Of a stretch of DNA of 5,650 nucleotides, positions 1 to 3,580 are shown piece after piece. Each line of letters starts with the position of its first letter. Within the stretch, counting starts at the first letter, position 1. The stretch covers positions 1 through 5,650 of the forward strand of contig JAZURZ010000035.1 in the NCBI GenBank assembly GCA_045606465.1, written 5' to 3'. The notes under the pieces are model-generated. The model was not told the origin of the DNA, did not search any database, and saw only the letters and a list, made by a program, of their open reading frames with translations. The position numbers and the translations under genes are program-made. This DNA comes from CAKSQL01 sp045606465 (GTDB taxonomy: Bacteria; Bacillota; Clostridia; UBA1381).

Positions 1-1
1 A

Positions 2-355
2 ATTTATTATAATGCATCAGCAGATGGACTTATTTGCTCTTTTGCAGTTCTGCACAAAAATAAAGAGTCGCAAGAGTTTTATCATCGTTCAAATTATGGC
101 TGGGGAAGCACTTATATTCCCAATGCCGCAATGACAGTGACCTATTGCAGAGTGGAAGAAACCTATAGCGATTTGATTGTTGCAGATATTGATGGTGCAA
201 GACCTATAGAGGAATATGCATGGAGAAATTATTACATTTTCAACAATTCCTCAAAAAAGCTTACAAAGGCAAGTTTTTCAGACATAAAAGCGGGGGATAA
301 AATAGTAGGCTTATGGAAGTGGAGCAACATGAATGATTTGGTAATATATCGCTGA
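2..355 (+). CDS. 3' end of a gene for a probable exported/surface protein (partial)
   Basis: The frame is open from the left edge to a TGA at 353-355, giving 117 C-terminal residues; the start lies outside the window. An internal ATG at 131 is not a convincing start, because the upstream in-frame sequence reads as ordinary protein (including HRSNYGWGSTYIPNA) with no ribosome binding site before it. The fragment is rich in aromatic residues and in alternating hydrophobic/polar stretches, suggesting beta structure, and it has no membrane helix. The end (FSDIKAGDKIVGLWKW, then VIYR) has the 'DIKxGDxIV ... VIY' pattern I associate with small beta-barrel-like domains closing large clostridial exported or S-layer-homology proteins. 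That resemblance is from memory and weak. The coding call is good; the product is essentially hypothetical. No clear terminator follows before the next promoter at 430. Confidence 0.75.
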   Translation: MYYNASADGLICSFAVLHKNKESQEFYHRSNYGWGSTYIPNAAMTVTYCRVEETYSDLIVADIDGARPIEEYAWRNYYIFNNSSKKLTKASFSDIKAGDKIVGLWKWSNMNDLVIYR

Positions 356-390
356 TGTGAGTTTTCTTTACCATATTCTGAATCATCATA

Positions 391-421
391 TGAAAATTTG
401 GCTATTTTCCCGAAATTTTCA
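391..421. repeat. AT-rich inverted repeat upstream of the Mn2+-riboswitch promoter
   Basis: TGAAAATTT (391-399) and AAATTTTCA (413-421) are perfect 9-base complements around a 13-base spacer, ending 8 bases before the -35 box at 430. No T-tract follows on the plus strand, so it is a poor intrinsic terminator for the preceding gene. It could be an operator or only AT-rich coincidence; no regulator is identifiable. Confidence 0.35.
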
Positions 422-429
422 AAAATATC

Positions 430-458
430 TTTACACAATGGTGTTTTTGGTATATAAT
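430..458 (+). promoter_or_regulatory. Sigma-A-type promoter for the riboswitch-oadB unit
   Basis: TTTACA at 430-435 is followed after exactly 17 bases by a perfect TATAAT at 453-458. The predicted transcription start, about 7 bases downstream near 465, falls just before the first strand of the riboswitch closing helix at 467. That is where a riboswitch leader should begin, so the promoter and RNA calls support each other. Confidence 0.85.
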
Positions 459-466
459 AGGTAAAT

Positions 467-564
467 GTAAAAGGGAGTAGCTTACGAAGAATAAAACCTT
501 CGTTGCAATGGCGTCATTACGGTAATAAATTACCCGCTTTTGTATGAAATAGCAAGACTTTTAT
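467..564 (+). promoter_or_regulatory. yybP-ykoY manganese riboswitch aptamer
   Basis: The RNA carries the family's two conserved loops: GGGAGTAGC (473-481) near the 5' end and AGCAAGAC (551-558) near the 3' end. P1 is GTAAAAG (467-473) with CTTTTAT (558-564), one G-U pair included. P2 is ACGAAG/CTTCGT (484-489 and 498-503). P3 has an outer helix GCAATGGC/GCTTTTGT (504-511 and 536-543) with one mismatch, an internal loop starting with the conserved GTCA (512-515), and an inner helix GGTAA/TTACC (520/521 onward). The separate P4 hairpin of some members is absent. Known family behaviour: Mn2+ bridges the two loops and switches downstream genes on. Here P1's 3' strand lies inside the following terminator's 5' arm, so ligand binding should prevent termination. 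The controlled genes are the OadB-like gene and the small ORF after it. Confidence 0.92.
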
Positions 565-599
565 GATTTTTAAAAAGAAAAGTCATAAAAGTCTTTTTT
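556..599 (+). terminator. Riboswitch-controlled intrinsic terminator
   Basis: GACTTTTATGA (556-566) and TCATAAAAGTC (583-593) are a perfect 11-bp stem with a 16-base loop, followed by six Ts (594-599) and, after one G, more Ts. The 5' arm overlaps the aptamer's 3' conserved loop and the 3' strand of P1 (558-564), so aptamer and terminator cannot form together. That is the layout of an ON switch acting by transcription antitermination. Confidence 0.9.
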
Positions 600-651
600 G
601 TTTTTTAAAAAGCTTATCCTAAAAAATAAAAACAAAGGACGGTAAAAACAA

Positions 652-1761
652 ATGGAATCAATTGCGCTTAATTTTATGGAGCTTGCAAACAATTGGCAAA
701 TGCTTCTTATGTGGTTCATCGGCGGTGTTTTAATATACCTTGCGATAAAAAAGGATATGGAACCCACACTTTTATTGCCAATGGGCTTTGGAGCAATTTT
801 GGTAAACCTGCCATTTTCAGGAGCTCAGGAAACAGTTGAAATTTTATTCAATGCAGGTGTTCAAAACGAGCTTTTCCCATTGCTTTTGTTCATAGGAATA
901 GGAGCCATGATAGACTTTGGACCTTTGCTTTCAAATCCTAAGCTTATGCTTTTTGGCGCAGCAGCTCAATTTGGAATTTTCTTCACACTCGCAGTTGCGT
1001 CTTTGCTCGGATTTGATTTAAAGGATGCGGCATCTATTGCAATTATCGGTGCAGCAGACGGACCTACATCAATTTTCGTGGCAACCACCCTTGGTTCAAA
1101 GTATATAGGTGCTATAATTGTTGCGGCTTATTCATATATGGCGCTTGTGCCTATTGTTCAGCCGCCTGTTATTAAGCTTTGCACAACTAAAAAAGAGCGT
1201 CTTATACGCATGCCTTATCATCCAAAATCGGTTTCAAAAACCACAAAGATACTTTTCCCGATTATAATAACTGTTATCACTGGTCTTATTGCACCTACAA
1301 GTGTTGCTCTTATCGGATTTTTGATGTTTGGTAATTTGATAAGAGAGTGTGGAGTTTTAGATTCTTTGTCTGAAACCGCCCAAAAAGTGCTTGCAAACCT
1401 TGTAACCTTGCTTTTGGGAATAACCATCGCATCAAGAATGCAAGCAGCAGACTTTTTGCAGATTGAAACTCTTATGATAATAGGACTTGGACTTGTAGCA
1501 TTTATATTTGACACTGTCGGTGGTGTAATGTTTGCAAAATTTATGAACCTTTTCTTAAAGGAAAAAATCAATCCTATGATAGGAGCGGCAGGAATTTCTG
1601 CTTTCCCGATGTCGTCAAGAGTTGTGCATAAAATGGGCTTAAAGGAAGACCCTCAAAATTTCCTTCTTATGCATTCGACAGGAGTTAATGTTTCGGGTCA
1701 GATTGCATCGGTTCTCGCTGGAGGAATAATATTAAGTTTAGTACAGAATATTGTAAAATAA
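652..1761 (+). CDS. oadB: OadB-family (Na+-translocating decarboxylase beta subunit) membrane protein
   Basis: A 369-residue, very hydrophobic protein matching the membrane beta subunit of oxaloacetate, methylmalonyl-CoA and glutaconyl-CoA decarboxylases, which couples biotin decarboxylation to Na+ export. Landmarks are MEPTLLLPMGFGAIL (36-50), FIGIGAMIDFGPLLSNP (80-96), IIGAADGPTSIF (131-142), AAYSYMALVPIVQPP (158-172), TTKKER (178-183), and INPMIGAAGISAFPMSSRV (306-324). By alignment from memory, D136 and Y162 correspond to Klebsiella OadB D203 and Y229, and N307, G311, S316 and R323 to N373, G377, S382 and R389, so the ion-path residues look intact. The end (HSTGVNVSGQIAS, 341-353) differs from the common MHAMGPNVAGVIGSA form. 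The ATG follows AAAGGACGG at 634-642, and an in-frame TAA at 643 rules out a longer start. No alpha or biotin subunit is nearby and the leader is a Mn2+ riboswitch, so the symbol denotes family, not proven substrate. Confidence 0.93.
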   Translation: MESIALNFMELANNWQMLLMWFIGGVLIYLAIKKDMEPTLLLPMGFGAILVNLPFSGAQETVEILFNAGVQNELFPLLLFIGIGAMIDFGPLLSNPKLMLFGAAAQFGIFFTLAVASLLGFDLKDAASIAIIGAADGPTSIFVATTLGSKYIGAIIVAAYSYMALVPIVQPPVIKLCTTKKERLIRMPYHPKSVSKTTKILFPIIITVITGLIAPTSVALIGFLMFGNLIRECGVLDSLSETAQKVLANLVTLLLGITIASRMQAADFLQIETLMIIGLGLVAFIFDTVGGVMFAKFMNLFLKEKINPMIGAAGISAFPMSSRVVHKMGLKEDPQNFLLMHSTGVNVSGQIASVLAGGIILSLVQNIVK

Positions 1762-1784
1762 ACTAAGAAAGGAAGATTTGTATT

Positions 1785-1904
1785 ATGAATATTGCAGGTT
1801 TTGTGCAGACACTTCCCATTATAGGAGAGGGACTTTTAGGAATATTTGCAGGTACTATTTTCATGATTTTGGTAATGACATTTTTAAATAAATTTGTAAA
1901 ATAA
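1785..1904 (+). CDS. 39-residue single-helix membrane peptide, OadG-anchor-like
   Basis: This short ORF runs from ATG at 1785 to TAA at 1902-1904 and starts 23 bases after the oadB stop. Its ribosome binding site AAAGGAAG (1768-1775) lies 9 bases before the start, so it is probably translated in the same operon. One hydrophobic helix spans about residues 15-34 and the end is basic (NKFVK). GEGLLGIFAG (13-22) places Glu-Gly-Leu eight residues before a glycine, as I recall for the start of the OadG gamma-subunit membrane helix (EGLxxxxxG). It lacks OadG's soluble C-terminal domain; gamma subunits are usually about 80 residues. In the family, gamma anchors and assembles the complex, so the likely role is a minimal partner of the OadB protein. 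I believe databases carry an 'OadG-related small transporter subunit' name for such peptides, but could not check. Confidence 0.82.
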   Translation: MNIAGFVQTLPIIGEGLLGIFAGTIFMILVMTFLNKFVK

Positions 1905-1914
1905 CTAAAAACTG

Positions 1915-1943
1915 TTGACAAATACAGCTTGTAAGAATATAAT
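1915..1943 (+). promoter_or_regulatory. Consensus sigma-A promoter for the FMN riboswitch-ribU unit
   Basis: A perfect TTGACA (1915-1920) is separated by 17 bases from a perfect TATAAT (1938-1943). The predicted start near 1950 coincides with the first base of the FMN aptamer's P1 (1951). The -35 box begins only 10 bases after the stop codon of the small peptide gene. Confidence 0.9.
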
Positions 1944-1950
1944 ATTATTG

Positions 1951-2078
1951 ATTTGTTTTAGGGCAGGGTGTGAGTCCCTACCGGCGGTAATGAGCTTTTT
2001 GCTTTAGTCCGAGAGCCTTTTGGCAGAGCGGGTGAGATTCCCGAACCGACGGTATAGTCCGGATGAAGAAAAATAAAT
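1951..2078 (+). promoter_or_regulatory. FMN riboswitch (RFN element)
   Basis: The diagnostic conserved blocks occur in order: AGGGCAGGGTG (1960-1970), GTCCCTACCGGCGGTAAT (1974-1991), AGTCCGAGAGCC (2006-2017), GGCAGAGCGGGTGAGATTCC (2022-2041), GAACCGACGGTATAGTC (2043-2059) and CGGATGAAG (2060-2068). P1 is closed by ATTTGTTTT (1951-1959) and AAAATAAAT (2070-2078), with one G-U pair. The block at 2006-2017 has CCGAGAG where I recall CCGCGAG or CCGUGA as more usual; the rest is ordinary. FMN binding turns such switches off, here through the terminator beginning at 2101. The regulated gene is ribU, which fits: flavin sufficiency represses riboflavin import. Confidence 0.96.
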
Positions 2079-2100
2079 TATAACTTTTGTTTGAATTTAT

Positions 2101-2133
2101 AAAGCCCTGAAAAAGATTTTTTCAGGGCTTTTT
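2101..2133 (+). terminator. Intrinsic terminator of the FMN riboswitch expression platform
   Basis: AAAGCCCTGAAAAA (2101-2114) pairs with TTTTTCAGGGCTTT, which ends at 2131, with a very short loop and a U-rich 3' side. It lies 22 bases after the aptamer and well before the ribU ribosome binding site, so FMN control is by premature termination. ATAAATT (2073-2079) and AATTTAT (2094-2100) are exact complements, and the first is the 3' strand of P1, so an alternative helix can compete with the aptamer. Confidence 0.92.
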
Positions 2134-2200
2134 CATGTTTAAAATAAAAAATGATTTTGCCTAAGACAAAGTCCATATTATAAAAGGAGGCTTTTTTAAA

Positions 2201-2740
2201 ATGAATGACACAAAAAAAATAACCACATTAGGAATTATGGGAGCTTTGTCGGTGCTATTAGCAGTGATGATACATTTTCCTATTTTTCCGGCGGCTCCGT
2301 TTTTGGAATATGACCCGGCTGATATTCCGATATTTATATCAACCTTTCTTTTTGGTCCCTTATCGGGATTTTTACTTACAGTTATTGTAAGCCTTGTTCA
2401 GGGCATTACAGTAAGCTCGTCGAGCGGTGTTATAGGAATAATAATGCATATTTTATCGACAGGCTCATTTGTGCTCGTAGCAGGGAATTTGTATAAGAAA
2501 AATAAAAGCAGAAAAAATGCAAGCCTCTCACTTTTGTCGGGCGCACTTACCATGTCGATTGTTATGATTTTGTGGAATGTAATCATAACTCCCATATTTA
2601 TGAATGTGGATAGGGAGATTGTTTTAAAAATGCTCATTCCCGCAATTATCCCTTTTAATGTGATAAAATCGGGAGCAAATGCAATTATAACTATGCTTGT
2701 GTATAAAAAAATATCAAAGCTTGTAAAAAAAGAAGATTGA
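2201..2740 (+). CDS. ribU: Riboflavin ECF transporter substrate-binding (S) subunit RibU
   Basis: A 179-residue integral membrane protein with about six hydrophobic segments, the usual size of an ECF S component, which captures riboflavin outside the cell for uptake. RibU-typical stretches are FLEYDPADIPIFISTFLFGP (34-53), GIIMHILSTGSFVL (79-92), NVIITPIFM (126-134) and PFNVIKSGANAIITMLVYK (151-169). The first helix has small residues spaced by four (G11, A15) where S components contact EcfT. The start is clear: AAAGGAGG (2183-2190) lies 10 bases before the ATG. No EcfA, EcfA' or EcfT gene is in view, consistent with a group II S component sharing an energizing module encoded elsewhere. The FMN riboswitch upstream independently supports riboflavin as substrate. 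A basic end (KKISKLVKKED) is presumably cytoplasmic. Confidence 0.95.
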   Translation: MNDTKKITTLGIMGALSVLLAVMIHFPIFPAAPFLEYDPADIPIFISTFLFGPLSGFLLTVIVSLVQGITVSSSSGVIGIIMHILSTGSFVLVAGNLYKKNKSRKNASLSLLSGALTMSIVMILWNVIITPIFMNVDREIVLKMLIPAIIPFNVIKSGANAIITMLVYKKISKLVKKED

Positions 2741-2747
2741 TAAAATC

Positions 2748-2773
2748 AAAAGGCGGCATTTTTGCCGCCTTTT
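2748..2773. terminator. Bidirectional terminator between convergent genes
   Basis: AAAAGGCGGC (2748-2757) and GCCGCCTTTT (2764-2773) form a perfect 10-bp stem with a 6-base loop. The A4/T4 flanks give a T-run after the GC stem on either strand, so it can end both ribU (+) and the kinase gene (-), whose stop codons lie 8 and 30 bases away. An outer pair TATCAAAG (2712-2719) and CTTTGATA (2776-2783) could extend the structure. Confidence 0.88.
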
Positions 2774-2802
2774 ATCTTTGATAAAGCTTTGTTTTTTAAA
2801 TC

Positions 2803-3552
2803 TTATTCGTAATCCACGACATTTACCCAGGACTGAAGAAAATCTTTTTCTTCTTTTTTTCCCTTGACCGACTGCGATGCTGCAACTATTGGCATCCACT
2901 TTTGAACATATTGCTTTGCAGTATCACTTTTTTTGCAAAAAAGATTAAGATATTTTTCAGCCAAATCATTTTTTTTGTCAAGGCAGAACAAAAGATAAGT
3001 TCTTGCTACATCTGCAGAAGCATTGCCTTGAGTTGCGTGCGCCCAATCCAGAATGTAGGGAGTGGAGTCCTTTGTTATAATAATATTTGATGGATTGAAA
3101 TCGCCATGGCACACCTTGTTGTGCTTGGGCATACCCTCAAGACGTGTATGCAAATCATAGCGTGTGGTTGCATCAAAATCAGACTCGCTTATTTTACGAT
3201 TCATTTTGTCTTTTAGCTTTGTCAAAAGAGGAGCTTTTTTCGAATGAACCAAAAGCTGCAAATCAACTAAAAGCTCAAGATACTCATCTTCCTTATCGGG
3301 GTTTTCTTCCATAAGCTGTGTAAGGGTTTTTCCTTCAATATATTCTGTGACAATTGCCCATTTTCCATCAACTATACCAACCTCGAGAATTTTAGGTATA
3401 TTAAGACCGGTTTCTTCAATTCTTGACTGATTTAATGCCTCATTTAAGACATCAGATTTTGAATAGTTTTCGTCAAAAACCTTGATGCAGACATCTTTGT
3501 CACGATAAAGAGTTTTGTTTTTTCTTACTGAAATTACATTGTCAAGCTTCAT
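2803..3552 (-). CDS. APH/choline-kinase-fold phosphotransferase, substrate unknown
   Basis: With the ATG start at 3552 the protein has 249 residues. The kinase core is complete: a likely ATP-binding lysine in CIKVF (K24), a hinge-like VTEYIEGKTL (68-77), the catalytic Brenner motif HGDFNPSN (149-156, with catalytic Asp151 and metal-binding Asn156), and the metal-binding aspartate in YILDWAHATQGNASADVART (Asp169). This fold covers aminoglycoside, choline/ethanolamine, homoserine and methylthioribose kinases. Nothing seen here assigns a substrate, and a resistance role should not be assumed. No membrane segment or signal peptide is visible, so it is cytoplasmic. It starts 28 bases after the adhE stop on the same strand and is probably the last gene of that operon, ending at the convergent terminator. 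A TTG two codons upstream (3558) would add two residues but lies only 3 bases from the ribosome binding site. Confidence 0.88.
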   Translation of the reverse strand: MKLDNVISVRKNKTLYRDKDVCIKVFDENYSKSDVLNEALNQSRIEETGLNIPKILEVGIVDGKWAIVTEYIEGKTLTQLMEENPDKEDEYLELLVDLQLLVHSKKAPLLTKLKDKMNRKISESDFDATTRYDLHTRLEGMPKHNKVCHGDFNPSNIIITKDSTPYILDWAHATQGNASADVARTYLLFCLDKKNDLAEKYLNLFCKKSDTAKQYVQKWMPIVAASQSVKGKKEEKDFLQSWVNVVDYE

Positions 3553-3561
3553 TTTCAATTA

Positions 3562-3566
3562 CCTCC
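3562..3566 (-). promoter_or_regulatory. Ribosome binding site that fixes the kinase gene start
   Basis: On the minus strand GGAGG at 3566-3562 lies 9 bases before ATG 3552-3550 but only 3 bases before the in-frame TTG at 3558. The spacing favours the ATG. It sits in the short gap after the adhE stop, so the kinase has its own initiation site. Confidence 0.85.
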
Positions 3567-3580
3567 GTTCTTTCTATAGT

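Noticed and set aside
232..438. Minus-strand ORF of 68 codons
   Set aside because: It overlaps the surface-protein gene end and the Mn2+ promoter region, has no ribosome binding site I can see and no recognisable protein pattern.
570..767. Minus-strand ORF of 65 codons
   Set aside because: It reads antisense through the riboswitch terminator and the start of the OadB gene; it is a product of AT-rich sequence.
1218..1571. Minus-strand ORF of 117 codons inside oadB
   Set aside because: It is a reverse-strand shadow of a strongly supported membrane protein gene, with low-complexity composition and no start signals.
1912..1927. CTGT...ACAG mini inverted repeat as a terminator for the oadB unit
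   Set aside because: The stem is only 4 bp, it overlaps the -35 box of the ribU promoter and no plus-strand T-tract follows.
2803..3552. Aminoglycoside resistance gene
   Set aside because: Only the general kinase fold is visible; context beside adhE and lack of subclass motifs give no support for drug modification.
3552..3558. TTG at 3558 as the kinase start
   Set aside because: The GGAGG at 3562-3566 is only 3 bases away from TTG but 9 bases from the ATG at 3552, so the ATG is preferred.
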